The notes: a model not told the origin generated them from the sequence alone. DNA of 64,000 bases from Streptomyces gardneri (GCF_006539185.1 NZ_BJMN01000014.1:148655-212654); one strand, 5' to 3'. Positions 32,654 to 43,102 are shown, numbered from the stretch's first letter. A program made the numbers and translations.

Positions 32654-33814
32654 TCACCTCACCTCCAGCCGGAGGATCCTGTCGTCCCCGGGCTCGGGCG
32701 TGCCCCGGGTGTCCGTCTCGCTGCTCACCAGCCAGAGCCGGCCGTCGCCCCCGGCCAGGACCGTGCGCAGACGTCCGTACTCACCTGACAGGAACGCCTC
32801 GGGGTCCCCTGAGCGTTCCGTGCCGGAGAGCGGTACGCGCCACAGTCGCTCGCCCCTGAGCGCGGCCATCCAGATCGCGCCCCGCGCGTAGGCGATGCCG
32901 CTGGGGGAGGCCTCCGAGGTCGGCCACTGGGCCACCGGGTCCACGAAGCCCTCCCGGCCCGCCTGCCCCTCGGCCTCCGGCCAGCCGTAGTTCTTCCCCG
33001 GCTCGATCAGATTCAGCTCGTCCCAGGTGTTCTGCCCGAACTCGGCTGCCCACAGCCGCCCGTCCGCGTCCCAGGCGATCCCCTGCACATTGCGGTGTCC
33101 GTACGTGTAGACCACCGAGTCGGGGAAGGGGTTGCCCGGCGCGGGTCTGCCCTCCGGGGTCATCCGCAGGATCTTCCCGCCGAGCGAGGCCCGGTCCTGG
33201 GCGAGACCGGTCACGCCCGTCTCGCCCGTGCCCGCGTACAGCATCCCGTCCGGCCCGAACGCGATCCGTCCGCCGTTGTGCACGGTCCCCTTCGGGATGC
33301 CGGTCAGCACCGGCTCCGGCGCCCCGAGCCGGTCGCCGTCCCCGCCGCCGTACCGCATGCGCACGATGCGGTTGTCCGAGGCGGCCGTCAGGTAGGCGTA
33401 GACCCAGCCGTCGCGGACGGCGAGCCCCATGAGCCCGCCCTCACCGTCCGGCACCACCCCCGGCACCTCGCCGAGCGGGGTCTTCGCGCCGCTTCTCCCG
33501 TCGACCCGGGTGATCGTCCGCTCGTCCCGCGAGGAGACCAGCAGATCGCCTCCCGGCAGCTGGGCCAGGCCCCAGGGAGACTTCAGGCCCTCGGTGAGCG
33601 TGCCCGCCACCGACACCCGCGCGCCCGGGGACGCGGCCCCGGAAGCCGAGGTGGAGGCGGAGGCCGAGGCCGACGCCGAAGCCGATACCGACGCGGGCGG
33701 AGCCGTACCCGGACGCTCCCCGGAACCGCCCGAGGAATCCCCCGAGGAGCAGCCCGCGACGAGCACCAGCACGGCGGCGCCCCACAGGGCCTTCAGCACA
33801 ACAGGACGGCTCAT
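32654..33814 (-). CDS. Lipoprotein PQQ-dependent sugar dehydrogenase-like (GSDH family)
   Basis: Secreted beta-propeller of the glucose/sorbosone dehydrogenase family, 386 aa. The lipobox is LVAGC after a hydrophobic signal, so it is membrane-anchored outside. A Ser/Ala repeat linker (SASASASAS type) of about 25 residues precedes the propeller. Family features are LKSPWGLAQLPGGDLLVSSR, TVHNGGRIAFGPDGMLYAGT, YTYGHRNVQGIAWD, and NYGWPEAEG. PQQ binding is inferred from family; the true substrate is unknown. The ATG at 33814 has AGGGGA nine bases upstream; starts further upstream lack a signal peptide context. A DUF6191-like gene follows after 14 bases. Confidence 0.83.
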   Translation of the reverse strand: MSRPVVLKALWGAAVLVLVAGCSSGDSSGGSGERPGTAPPASVSASASASASASTSASGAASPGARVSVAGTLTEGLKSPWGLAQLPGGDLLVSSRDERTITRVDGRSGAKTPLGEVPGVVPDGEGGLMGLAVRDGWVYAYLTAASDNRIVRMRYGGGDGDRLGAPEPVLTGIPKGTVHNGGRIAFGPDGMLYAGTGETGVTGLAQDRASLGGKILRMTPEGRPAPGNPFPDSVVYTYGHRNVQGIAWDADGRLWAAEFGQNTWDELNLIEPGKNYGWPEAEGQAGREGFVDPVAQWPTSEASPSGIAYARGAIWMAALRGERLWRVPLSGTERSGDPEAFLSGEYGRLRTVLAGGDGRLWLVSSETDTRGTPEPGDDRILRLEVR

Positions 33815-33837
33815 GGTCAACGGTCCCCTTCGACGAG

Positions 33838-33885
33838 TCGAGCGGCATCCCTTCACTCTTCATACACCGCTCGACCCGATCGGGT
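33838..33885. promoter_or_regulatory. Inverted repeats upstream of the sugar dehydrogenase gene
   Basis: TCGAGCGG (33838-33845) is repeated inverted as CCGCTCGA (33867-33874), and a perfect ACCCGATCGGGT palindrome follows at 33874-33885. Both sit 24-71 bases upstream of the lipoprotein ATG on the minus strand, where a promoter would lie. The same 12-bp palindrome forms the centre of the hairpin at 3142-3177. Confidence 0.5.
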
Positions 33886-33918
33886 TCCCGCCCACGGACA
33901 CCGATTCCCGCGCGCCGC

Positions 33919-34941
33919 TCAGTCCCACGACCCCCGGGGCGCCGGCAGCGCCGCGATCTCCGCGAGATCCCCCGCCGTCAGCCGCAGCCCGGCCGCCCGC
34001 GCGTTCTCCTCGACCCACCGCTCCCGCTTCGCACCCGGCACCGGCACGACGTGCGGCCCGCGGCCGAGCACCCACGCCAACGCGACCTGCGCCGGGGTGA
34101 CATCCGCCCCGTGCCGCGCGGCGACCCGCCGCAGCCCCGCCACGAGCGGCTGGTTCGCCGCCATCATCTCGGCCGTGAACCGGGGGTGCCTGGCACGCGG
34201 ATCGTCCGGCTCGAAGCCGCCGCCCGGGGTCAGCGTTCCGGTGAGGAAACCGTTCCCCAGCGGCATCGCCGCCAGGAAGCCCACCCCGCGCGCCGCGCAC
34301 CACGGCAGCAGCCGGACCAGCGCCTCCGGCGACCACACCGACAGCTCGGCCTCGACCGCCGCCACCGGGAAGACCTGCTGGATCCGCTCCAGTTGGCGGA
34401 TCGTTCCCTCATAGCCGTCCCTCGCGGTCCCGGTCGCGCCCCTGCGGGCCGACCGGGCGCCGACCGCGCACAGCCCGAGCGCCCGGACCTTGCCCGCCGA
34501 CACCAGCTCGGCCATCGCGCCCCAGGTCTCCTCGACCGGCACCTCGGGGTCCGCGCGGTGCAGCTGGTAGAGGTCGATCACATCGGTCTGGAGCCGCCGC
34601 AGCGAGGCGTCACAGGCCCGACGCACGTACCCCGGCCTGCCGTTGGCGACCACGTGCCGGCGCTCGCCGCCGTCGCCGACGAGCAGTCCGCACTTCGTCG
34701 AGACGAACGCATCCGCCCGTCTCTCCTTCAACACCCGCCCCAACAACAGCTCGTTGGTGAACGGCCCGTACATGTCGGCGGTGTCGAGCAGGCTCATGCC
34801 GGCGTCAAGTGCCGCGTGCACGGTCCGCAGTGAGCGGTCACCCCGTTGCTGCGAACGGTTGTACGCCCAGTTCATCGGCATGCACCCCAGGCCGATCGCA
34901 CCCACGTCGAGCGCCGTCGCCCCGATAGTCCTGCGCTCCAC
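33919..34941 (-). CDS. Aldo/keto reductase
   Basis: NADP-dependent oxidoreductase of the AKR superfamily, 340 aa, TIM barrel. The active-site tetrad is visible: Asp and Tyr in LLDTADMYGPF, Lys in AFVSTKCG, His in YQLHRAD. The C-terminal cofactor region includes VVPVPGAKRERWVEENA. The substrate cannot be told. GTG 34941 has GGAGGGG nine bases upstream. It is divergent from the hydroxyacid dehydrogenase gene with a 75-base gap, and lies just upstream of the lipoprotein dehydrogenase on the same strand. Confidence 0.87.
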   Translation of the reverse strand: MERRTIGATALDVGAIGLGCMPMNWAYNRSQQRGDRSLRTVHAALDAGMSLLDTADMYGPFTNELLLGRVLKERRADAFVSTKCGLLVGDGGERRHVVANGRPGYVRRACDASLRRLQTDVIDLYQLHRADPEVPVEETWGAMAELVSAGKVRALGLCAVGARSARRGATGTARDGYEGTIRQLERIQQVFPVAAVEAELSVWSPEALVRLLPWCAARGVGFLAAMPLGNGFLTGTLTPGGGFEPDDPRARHPRFTAEMMAANQPLVAGLRRVAARHGADVTPAQVALAWVLGRGPHVVPVPGAKRERWVEENARAAGLRLTAGDLAEIAALPAPRGSWD

Positions 34942-35016
34942 CTGCCGGTACCCCTCCCTGTGCCGTCCCCCAAAGTAACCAATGACGCACGGGATTCTTC
35001 GCATAGCCTCCCGGTC

Positions 35017-35982
35017 ATGACATTCGAAGACAGCACCGCCGATGTGTGGCTTCCGGTTCCCGCGGACGAGATCGAAGGACTCCCCGCACCGGGCGAGTCC
35101 GGACTGAACTACCGCTTCTGGGACGGCGGACCGGACTTCCCCGCCGATCCCGCGCGCTGCGCCTTCTACGTCGTCCCGTACATGAAGGGGTCGGAGATCG
35201 CCGTACGGCCGATGGCGGCGATGACCTCCGTCCGGGTCGTGCAGACGCTCTCCGCGGGCATCGACCACGTCACGCCCGGCATTCCGGCCCTGCGGCCCGG
35301 GGTCGCCGTCTGCAACGCCAAGGGCGTGCACGAGGCCAGCACCGCCGAGCTCACGCTCGCGCTGATCCTGGCCTCGCTGCGCGGCATCCCCGGGTTCGTG
35401 CGCGGCCAGGACGCCGAGGAGTGGCGGGCCGGCTTCTACCCCGCGCTCGCCGACAAGTCCGTGCTGATCGTGGGGTACGGGTCGATCGGCGCCGCCATCG
35501 AGGACCGGCTCGCGCCGTTCGAGTGCGCGCGGGTGGCGCGCGTCGCGCGCTCCGCGCGCGCAACGGAGCGCGGCCCGGTCCACGCCCTCGCGGAACTGCC
35601 CGCGCTGCTTCCGGAGGCCGACGTGGTCGTGCTGTCGACTCCGCTCACGCCCGCGACCCACCACCTCGCCGACGCAGGCTTCCTGGCCAGGATGAAGGAC
35701 GGGGCGCTGCTCGTGAACGTCGCCCGTGGGCCCGTCGTGGACACGGCCGCGCTGCTCAAGGAGGTCGAGAGCGGTCGGATCACGGCGGCGCTCGACGTCA
35801 CCGACCCGGAACCGCTGCCGGCCGGGCATCCTTTGTGGCACGCTCCCGGTGTCCTGATCAGTCCCCATGTGGGCGGTTCCACTTCCGCGTTCATGCCGCG
35901 CGCGAAGCGGCTGATCGCCGGACAACTGCGGCGGTTCGCGGCGGGGGAGGGACTGGCCAACGTCCTCCTCACGACCGGCTGA
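35017..35982 (+). CDS. D-isomer-specific 2-hydroxyacid dehydrogenase
   Basis: NAD(P)-dependent D-2-hydroxyacid dehydrogenase, 321 aa. The cofactor loop is VGYGSIGAAI, and the catalytic residues are Arg in NVARGPVVD, Glu in DVTDPEPLP and His in SPHVGG. LSAGIDHV and STAELTLALILA are usual for the family. Some members act on phosphoglycerate, glyoxylate or hydroxypyruvate; this one is too short for SerA and lacks an ACT domain. TAGCCT at 35004-35009 lies seven bases before the ATG and no ribosome site is seen, so the message is probably leaderless. Confidence 0.85.
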   Translation: MTFEDSTADVWLPVPADEIEGLPAPGESGLNYRFWDGGPDFPADPARCAFYVVPYMKGSEIAVRPMAAMTSVRVVQTLSAGIDHVTPGIPALRPGVAVCNAKGVHEASTAELTLALILASLRGIPGFVRGQDAEEWRAGFYPALADKSVLIVGYGSIGAAIEDRLAPFECARVARVARSARATERGPVHALAELPALLPEADVVVLSTPLTPATHHLADAGFLARMKDGALLVNVARGPVVDTAALLKEVESGRITAALDVTDPEPLPAGHPLWHAPGVLISPHVGGSTSAFMPRAKRLIAGQLRRFAAGEGLANVLLTTG

Positions 35983-36057
35983 GCCCCGGGGGGACGCGGC
36001 CGGCCGGGGCGGGCGGCGTGCGCCCCCGACGCGCGCCGCTCACAAGCCCCCAGGTAG

Positions 36058-36070
36058 TCACGGAGAGTAC
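36058..36070. promoter_or_regulatory. Candidate BldD-type box upstream of the diguanylate cyclase gene
   Basis: TCACGGAGAGTAC matches 7 of the 9 fixed positions of TNACNC(A/T)GNGTNA, 32 bases before a TATCGT -10 candidate (36103-36108). In S. venezuelae, BldD controls several diguanylate cyclase genes, which makes the location sensible, but the match is imperfect. Confidence 0.35.
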
Positions 36071-36156
36071 TGCGACCCTGTCCCTGAGTGACGGTCCTGG
36101 TGTATCGTCCGGGAGTGGGGGACTGCGTCGATGACGGGCTGACGCTGGGGAGCGAA

Positions 36157-39100
36157 GTGACGGGTCATCAGATTTCGAGGGGGGCGACGGGTGAAACACG
36201 GCCGGAGGACCGACGATCCGACGCGGCGGCGACGCCGCCGGCAAGCCTCCCGCGCCTCGCTGCCGGCCTCGCGCGTTCGGTGCCGGACCAGGCCAAGCCG
36301 ATCCGCGCGCCACGCGCCGCCGGACCGCACGACTGCGACGGGCACGCCCCCGGGGGTGCCGAGGAGCCGCCCGCGCGCCCGCACGAGTCGTCCGGGTGTG
36401 GCGGTGCGGCGCCGGAGGGGCCGGTGAGCGCGCCCGGGGCGGTCATCGCGCGCAGCCGTGTCGGCGGCGACTCCGGGCGTCCCGGCCGCGATCGTCCCGG
36501 CATCGGCTCGATCGTCGCTCAAGTCGCCCTGGGGCTCATCTGCGCGGGCTATACGACCGGGGCGTCGCTCGGCTGGGGATCACCGGAACTGGCCCTCTTC
36601 ATGGGTGACTTCGGACTCAGCGCCGCCGCGCTCACCGCCGCGGTCTCCTGCTTCCTCTACGCCCGCGCCCACCGCGGCAGCGACCGCCCCGCGTGGCTGC
36701 TCTTCGCCTTCTCCTCCTTCATGGCCGCCTCGGGGAACGCGGTGTGGGGGTGGTACGAGGTCGTCCTGCGGGCGCCGGTGCCGGACTCCTCCGTCGCCGA
36801 TCTCTTCTTCTTGCTCTTCGCCCCGCCCGCCGTCGTCGGGCTCCTCGTCCTGGCCAAGAAGCCCGTCACCCGGGCCGGCTGGGTCTGCCTCGGGCTCGAC
36901 GCCTGGCTCATCGGCGGCTCCCTGCTCACGCTCTCCTGGAGCCTCGCCCTCGCCCGTACGGCGCACTTCGAGGGCGAGTCCGTCTCCCAGGCCGCCCTGT
37001 CGCTGGCCTACCCGCTGCTCGACATCGTCCTGGTCAGCATGGTCCTGGCGCTGCACTTCCGGCGCTCCCAGGCGAACCGCTCGGCGACCAACACCGCGAT
37101 CGCCGCGCTCGCCCTGACCGTCCTGTGCGACGCCCTGTTCACCTCGCCGCTGCTCCGCGAGAACTACGCCTCCGGCCAGCTCCTCGACGCGGGCTGGTTC
37201 GCCGGCAGCCTGCTCCTCGCGTACGCGCCCTGGGGGGTGCGGCGCCTGCCCGACAGCACCGCCCACGCCCGCGGGCCGTGGCTGCACAGCCGTCCGGTCG
37301 CGGGCTCGCTCGCCGCGCTCACCCCGTACCTCGCCGCCGCCGTCTGCACCCTCGGCATCCTGTACAACGTCGTCGAGGGCCGCAGGGTCGACCGGGTCGT
37401 CGTCCTCACCGGCTGCGCCGTCGTGCTCGCGCTCGTCGTCCGGCAGGGCATCATGCTCCTCGACAACATCGCGCTGACCCACGAACTGGCCCAGAAGGAG
37501 AACCACTTCCGGTCCCTCGTGCAGGGCTCGAGCGACGTCATCATGATCGCCGCGCCGACCGGGATCCTCCGCTACGTCAGCCCGGCCGCCGCCGGCGTGT
37601 ACGGACGCGAGGCCGACGAGCTCATCGGCTCCGAGCTCGCCTCCCTCATCCACCCCGAGGACCTCGGGGCCGTCGTCCACGAGGTGCGCCGCTTCCTCGC
37701 GGCCTCGCCCGCCGACGAGCCCACCACCCGGATCGAGTGCCGCTTCCGCTCGGGCCGTGGGGGTACCTCCGGGGGCGCCTCCCGGCCGGAGGCTGGGGGA
37801 GAAGCCGAGAGCGGGGGAGAGTGGCTCAACGTCGAGTCGACCGTCAACCGCCACCAGGGCGGCCTCATCTTCAACAGCCGGGACGTGACCGAACGGGTCC
37901 GCCTCCAGGCCCAGTTGCAGCACAACGCCGAGCACGACCCGCTCACCGACCTGCCCAACCGGGCGCTCTTCACCCGGCGGGTCCGGCAGGCGCTCGGCGG
38001 CCGCAGGTCCTCCGACCCCGGCACCGCCGTGCTCTTCATCGACCTCGACGGCTTCAAGGGGGTCAACGACCGCCTCGGCCACCAGGCGGGCGACGACCTC
38101 CTCGTCCAGGCCGCCCGCCGCCTCCAGGAGTCCGTACGGGCCGGGGACACCGCCGCCCGGCTCGGCGGCGACGAGTTCGCCGCCCTCATCCTCGGCGACG
38201 GCGGCCGCGAGCAGGACGCCCGGGAGGCCCAGGTCCAGGAGATCGCCGACCGGCTCCGGCTCACGCTCTCCCGGCCGTACCGCGTCGACGGCGGCAACGA
38301 GGTGCGGGTCGCCGCCTCCATCGGCGTCGCCTTCGCCGAGCCCGGCATGGAGGCGGGCGACCTCCTGCGCAACGCCGACCTCGCCATGTACCGGGCCAAG
38401 GCAGCCGGCAAGGACCGCGTCGAGCTGTACGCGCCACAGATGCAGGCCGAGGTCGTACGGCGGACCGAGCTGGCCGCCCGACTGCGCACCGCACTCCACG
38501 ACGGCGAGTTCGCCCTGCTCCACCAGCCGGTCGTCGACCTCGCCACCGGCCGGATCTCCGCCGTCAGCGCCCAGGCGCGCTGGCGCTCGACCCAGGGCAT
38601 CCTCTTCACCCCCGCCGAGTACCTCCGCGTCACCGACGACGGCGAGCGCACCGCCGAGCTCGGCCGCTGGCTCCTCGAAGAAGCGGTGGAGCAGGCCGCA
38701 GAGCGGGCGGGAATCGGCCACCGCACGCCCGTGTCCATCCGGCTCTCCGCCCGCCGCCTCCTGGACCGCTCGCTCCCGCTCGGCTCCGTCGAGTCGCTGC
38801 TCACCCGGCACGGGCTGCCGTCCGGCTCACTGATCATCGAGCTCGCCGACAGCGACGCCCGGACCTCGCTCGACGAGCTGGAACAGCGCCTTGTGACCCT
38901 GCGCCGCCTCGGCGTGCGGATCGCGCTCGACGGATTCGGCAGCGGACATGTGGCGATCGACGCCCTTCGACGGCTTCCCGTCGACATACTGAAGCTGGAC
39001 CGAGGGCTCGTCGAGGGCGTGGTCGAGTCCGCCCGGCTCCGCAAGATCACCCGAGGGGTGCTCCGTATCGCCGGCGAGCTCGGCCTCCAGACCGTCGCCG

Positions 39101-39312
39101 AGGGCGTCGACGTACCGGAGCAGGTGCTCGCGCTGCGCGCCATGGGCTGCAGTCACGCCCAGGGCATGGCCTTCTCGGGCCCGCTCGACGAGTACCGCCT
39201 GCGCAGGGCCCTCGTACGGGACGAGTACCCGCTCCCCGGAGCGGTCCCCGTGAGGGCCGGAAACCGTCCTCCGATCCGCTCAAATACTGAGACGCCCGTC
39301 CCACCCACTTGA
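36157..39312 (+). CDS. cdgC: Membrane PAS-GGDEF-EAL protein, CdgC-like diguanylate cyclase
   Basis: Cyclic-di-GMP synthase-type protein, about 1051 aa: disordered N-terminus, some ten membrane segments, a PAS domain (about 450-580), GGDEF and EAL-like domains. GGDEF (670-674) is intact and RAGD at 661-664 is a proper inhibitory I-site. The EAL domain is degenerate: SAQ at 804-806 replaces EAL, DGFGSG replaces DDFGTG, and the asparagine and ITE positions are lost, so phosphodiesterase activity is unlikely. This fits Streptomyces CdgC (SCO5511, from memory). A dispersed repeat is inserted in the PAS region. The start is uncertain: GTG 36157 (GGGGAG upstream), GTG 36424 (GGAGGGG, 962 aa) or GTG 36088. 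Confidence 0.8.
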   Translation: MTGHQISRGATGETRPEDRRSDAAATPPASLPRLAAGLARSVPDQAKPIRAPRAAGPHDCDGHAPGGAEEPPARPHESSGCGGAAPEGPVSAPGAVIARSRVGGDSGRPGRDRPGIGSIVAQVALGLICAGYTTGASLGWGSPELALFMGDFGLSAAALTAAVSCFLYARAHRGSDRPAWLLFAFSSFMAASGNAVWGWYEVVLRAPVPDSSVADLFFLLFAPPAVVGLLVLAKKPVTRAGWVCLGLDAWLIGGSLLTLSWSLALARTAHFEGESVSQAALSLAYPLLDIVLVSMVLALHFRRSQANRSATNTAIAALALTVLCDALFTSPLLRENYASGQLLDAGWFAGSLLLAYAPWGVRRLPDSTAHARGPWLHSRPVAGSLAALTPYLAAAVCTLGILYNVVEGRRVDRVVVLTGCAVVLALVVRQGIMLLDNIALTHELAQKENHFRSLVQGSSDVIMIAAPTGILRYVSPAAAGVYGREADELIGSELASLIHPEDLGAVVHEVRRFLAASPADEPTTRIECRFRSGRGGTSGGASRPEAGGEAESGGEWLNVESTVNRHQGGLIFNSRDVTERVRLQAQLQHNAEHDPLTDLPNRALFTRRVRQALGGRRSSDPGTAVLFIDLDGFKGVNDRLGHQAGDDLLVQAARRLQESVRAGDTAARLGGDEFAALILGDGGREQDAREAQVQEIADRLRLTLSRPYRVDGGNEVRVAASIGVAFAEPGMEAGDLLRNADLAMYRAKAAGKDRVELYAPQMQAEVVRRTELAARLRTALHDGEFALLHQPVVDLATGRISAVSAQARWRSTQGILFTPAEYLRVTDDGERTAELGRWLLEEAVEQAAERAGIGHRTPVSIRLSARRLLDRSLPLGSVESLLTRHGLPSGSLIIELADSDARTSLDELEQRLVTLRRLGVRIALDGFGSGHVAIDALRRLPVDILKLDRGLVEGVVESARLRKITRGVLRIAGELGLQTVAEGVDVPEQVLALRAMGCSHAQGMAFSGPLDEYRLRRALVRDEYPLPGAVPVRAGNRPPIRSNTETPVPPT
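37757..37800. repeat. Dispersed G/C palindromic repeat inside the cyclase gene, copy 2
   Basis: GTGGGGGTACCTCC, then GCCTCC-CGGCC-GGAGGC (37777-37793), then CTGGGGGAG. It encodes a Gly/Ser-rich insert (GGTSGGAS and following residues) in the PAS domain without breaking the frame. The pattern matches copies at 6585 and 63388. Confidence 0.55.
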
Positions 39313-39345
39313 CAGTGGTGAGGTGGGAGAGGGAGGGTCAGTGCC

Positions 39346-39387
39346 ATGCGCACCCGAATTCTCGTACTTGGAAAGCGCGTCGGCTGA
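39346..39387 (+). CDS. ilvB leader peptide
   Basis: 13-aa peptide MRTRILVLGKRVG ending in TGA. The run ILVL uses ATT, CTC, GTA and CTT; three of these four codons are unusual for this genome, which would sharpen sensitivity to charged tRNA. GGAGG lies nine bases upstream. Its only likely role is to time the ribosome on the attenuator. Confidence 0.85.
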   Translation: MRTRILVLGKRVG

Positions 39388-39431
39388 AGCAGGGCCACCG
39401 AAGGCCCGGCTGAGAAAGCATCCGACGCGCT

Positions 39432-39465
39432 CCCCTCGCTTGCCTCACGGCACGAGGGGTTTTTT
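39432..39465 (+). terminator. Intrinsic terminator of the ilvB attenuator
   Basis: CCCCTCG (39432-39438) pairs with CGAGGGG (39453-39459), an inner TGCC/GGCA pairing closes the loop after a 2-base bulge, and six T follow at 39460-39465. A true U-run is rare in this genome and marks this as a classical rho-independent site. Confidence 0.88.
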
Positions 39466-39540
39466 GTTGCACTGGATCACCCCCAAGTCGACGTAAACCC
39501 TCGCAAAACACCTCGCAAAAACCCTCTGCTTCGAGAAGAG

Positions 39541-41385
39541 ATGCTGATGACCGACCAGGCCACCGGGCACCATCCGCAGCCGCGGCCCCGTAGCGGCGCG
39601 CAGCCCGCCGTCGAGCACGTCACGGGCGCGCAGTCCCTCATCCGTTCTCTCGAGGAAGTCGGCGCCGACACGGTCTTCGGCATTCCGGGCGGTGCGATCC
39701 TCCCGGCGTACGACCCGATGATGGACTCGAAGAAGGTGCGCCACATCCTGGTCCGTCACGAGCAGGGCGCGGGCCACGCCGCGACCGGCTACGCGCAGGC
39801 CACGGGCAAGGTCGGCGTCTGTATGGCGACCTCCGGTCCCGGTGCGACCAACCTCGTCACCCCGATCGCCGACGCGCACATGGACTCCGTGCCGCTCGTC
39901 GCGATCACCGGCCAGGTCGCCTCGAAGGCGATCGGCACGGACGCCTTCCAGGAGGCGGACATCTGCGGCATCACGATGCCGATCACCAAGCACAACTTCC
40001 TGGTCACCAAGGCCGAGGACATCCCGCGGACGATCGCCGAGGCCTTCCACATCGCCTCCACCGGCCGCCCCGGCCCGGTCCTGGTCGACATCTCCAAGGA
40101 CGCGCTCCAGGCGAAGACCACCTTCAGCTGGCCGCCGCAGACCGACCTGCCCGGCTACCGTCCGGTGACCAAGCCGCACGCCAAGCAGATCCGCGAGGCG
40201 GCCAAGCTGATCAGCGCGGCCAAGCGGCCCGTCCTGTACGTCGGCGGCGGTGTCATCAAGGCCGGCGCCACCGGCGAGCTGAAGATCCTCGCCGAGCTCA
40301 CCGGCGCCCCGGTCACCACCACCCTGATGGCCCTCGGCGCCTTCCCCGACAGCCACCCGCTGCACGTCGGCATGCCCGGCATGCACGGCGCGGTCACCGC
40401 AGTCACCGCGCTCCAGAAGGCCGACCTGATCGTCGCCCTCGGTGCCCGCTTCGACGACCGTGTCACCGGCAGGCTCGACAGCTTCGCCCCGTACGCCAAG
40501 ATCGTCCACGCGGACATCGACCCGGCCGAGATCGGCAAGAACCGCGCCGCCGACGTCCCGATCGTCGGTGACGCCCGCGAGGTCATCGCCGACCTGGTCC
40601 AGGCCGTCCAGGCCGAGCACAGCGAGGGCAACAAGGGCGACTACGCCGCCTGGTGGAGCGACCTGAACCGCTGGCGCGAGACCTACCCGCTCGGCTACGA
40701 CCTGCCGGAGGGCGGCAGCCTCTCACCGCAGCAGGTCATCCAGCGCATCGGGCAGCTCGCCCCCGAGGGCACGATCTTCGCCGCGGGCGTCGGCCAGCAC
40801 CAGATGTGGGCCGCCCACTTCATCGACTACGAGCAGCCGGCCACCTGGCTGAACTCCGGCGGCCTCGGGACGATGGGCTACGCGGTCCCCGCCGCGATGG
40901 GCGCCAAGGCCGGCATGCCGGACCGCACGGTCTGGGCGGTCGACGGCGACGGCTGCTTCCAGATGACCAATCAGGAACTCACCACCTGCGCGCTGAACAA
41001 CATCCCGATCAAGGTCGCCATCATCAACAACGGCGCCCTCGGCATGGTCCGCCAGTGGCAGACGCTGTTCTACAACCAGCGCTACTCCAACACCGTCCTG
41101 CACTCGGGACCGGACGACGTCCAGGCGAACAAGGGCACCCGCGTCCCCGACTTCGTCAAGCTCTCCGAGGCCATGGGCTGTGTCGCCCTGCGCTGTGAGG
41201 ACCCGGCCGACCTGGACAAGGTCATCGCCGAGGCGAACGCCATCAACGACCGTCCGGTCGTCATCGACTTCATCGTCCACGAGGACGCCCAGGTCTGGCC
41301 GATGGTCGCCGCGGGCACCTCGAACGACGAGGTCATGGCCGCGCGGGGCGTGCGCCCCGACTTCGGCGACGGCGAAGACGACTGA
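39541..41385 (+). CDS. ilvB: Acetolactate synthase, large (catalytic) subunit
   Basis: ThDP- and FAD-dependent enzyme making acetolactate or acetohydroxybutyrate, the first common step to Val, Leu and Ile, 614 aa. Domain order: N-terminal pyrimidine-binding with catalytic Glu in [11 protein letters not shown] and [12 protein letters not shown], central FAD region ([10 protein letters not shown] onward), and C-terminal ThDP domain with [19 protein letters not shown], the GDG to NN metal motif. The HSGPDDVQ region is also typical. The ATG at 39541 is followed by another at 39547; either is possible. It is the first structural gene after the attenuator, with ilvN next. Confidence 0.95.
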   Translation: MLMTDQATGHHPQPRPRSGAQPAVEHVTGAQSLIRSLEEVGADTVFGIPGGAILPAYDPMMDSKKVRHILVRHEQGAGHAATGYAQATGKVGVCMATSGPGATNLVTPIADAHMDSVPLVAITGQVASKAIGTDAFQEADICGITMPITKHNFLVTKAEDIPRTIAEAFHIASTGRPGPVLVDISKDALQAKTTFSWPPQTDLPGYRPVTKPHAKQIREAAKLISAAKRPVLYVGGGVIKAGATGELKILAELTGAPVTTTLMALGAFPDSHPLHVGMPGMHGAVTAVTALQKADLIVALGARFDDRVTGRLDSFAPYAKIVHADIDPAEIGKNRAADVPIVGDAREVIADLVQAVQAEHSEGNKGDYAAWWSDLNRWRETYPLGYDLPEGGSLSPQQVIQRIGQLAPEGTIFAAGVGQHQMWAAHFIDYEQPATWLNSGGLGTMGYAVPAAMGAKAGMPDRTVWAVDGDGCFQMTNQELTTCALNNIPIKVAIINNGALGMVRQWQTLFYNQRYSNTVLHSGPDDVQANKGTRVPDFVKLSEAMGCVALRCEDPADLDKVIAEANAINDRPVVIDFIVHEDAQVWPMVAAGTSNDEVMAARGVRPDFGDGEDD

Positions 41386-41416
41386 CAGCGAAGAGCGAAA
41401 AGGAAGAGACCCAGAC

Positions 41417-43065
<1,649 letters not shown>

Positions 43066-43077
43066 GCCTTCAGGGCG

Positions 43078-43102
43078 GGGGTCGGACAGTGTGTCCGGCC
43101 CC
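43078..43102 (+). terminator. Terminator after ilvC
   Basis: GGGGTCGGAC (43078-43087) pairs with GTCCGGCCCC (43093-43102), with one G.U pair and a 5-base loop. The rest of the gap to serA (43103-43302) holds no gene I can support, only a TACACT -10 candidate at 43184-43189. Confidence 0.65.

Larger units (their letters stand above)
39332..39465 (+). promoter_or_regulatory. Leader-peptide attenuator of the ilvB operon
   Basis: The 228 bases between the cyclase stop and ilvB hold a leader ribosome site (GGAGG 39332-39336), a 13-codon leader peptide with consecutive Ile, Leu, Val and Leu codons, a long-range pairing GCGCGTCGG (39375-39383) with 39422-39430 enclosing GGGCC/GGCCC (39392-39407), and an intrinsic terminator. 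Low charging of the branched-chain tRNAs would stall the ribosome at 39358-39369 and should change the fold to allow read-through. Such attenuators have been predicted before ilvB in actinobacteria. I did not identify the antiterminator with certainty. Confidence 0.85.

Noticed and set aside
33610..33700. Ser/Ala-coding short repeat as a mobile or CRISPR-like repeat
   Set aside because: It is an in-frame low-complexity linker of a lipoprotein with 6-base periodicity, explained by protein composition.
36088..36156. GTG 36088 as the cyclase start
   Set aside because: A TATCGT -10 candidate at 36103-36108 would start transcription after it, and no ribosome site precedes it. GTG 36157 or 36424 is more likely.
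39309..39314. TTGACA before ilvB, a perfect -35 hexamer
   Set aside because: No -10-like hexamer lies 16-19 bases downstream, where the leader ribosome site begins, and it overlaps the cyclase stop. I do not call a promoter from it.
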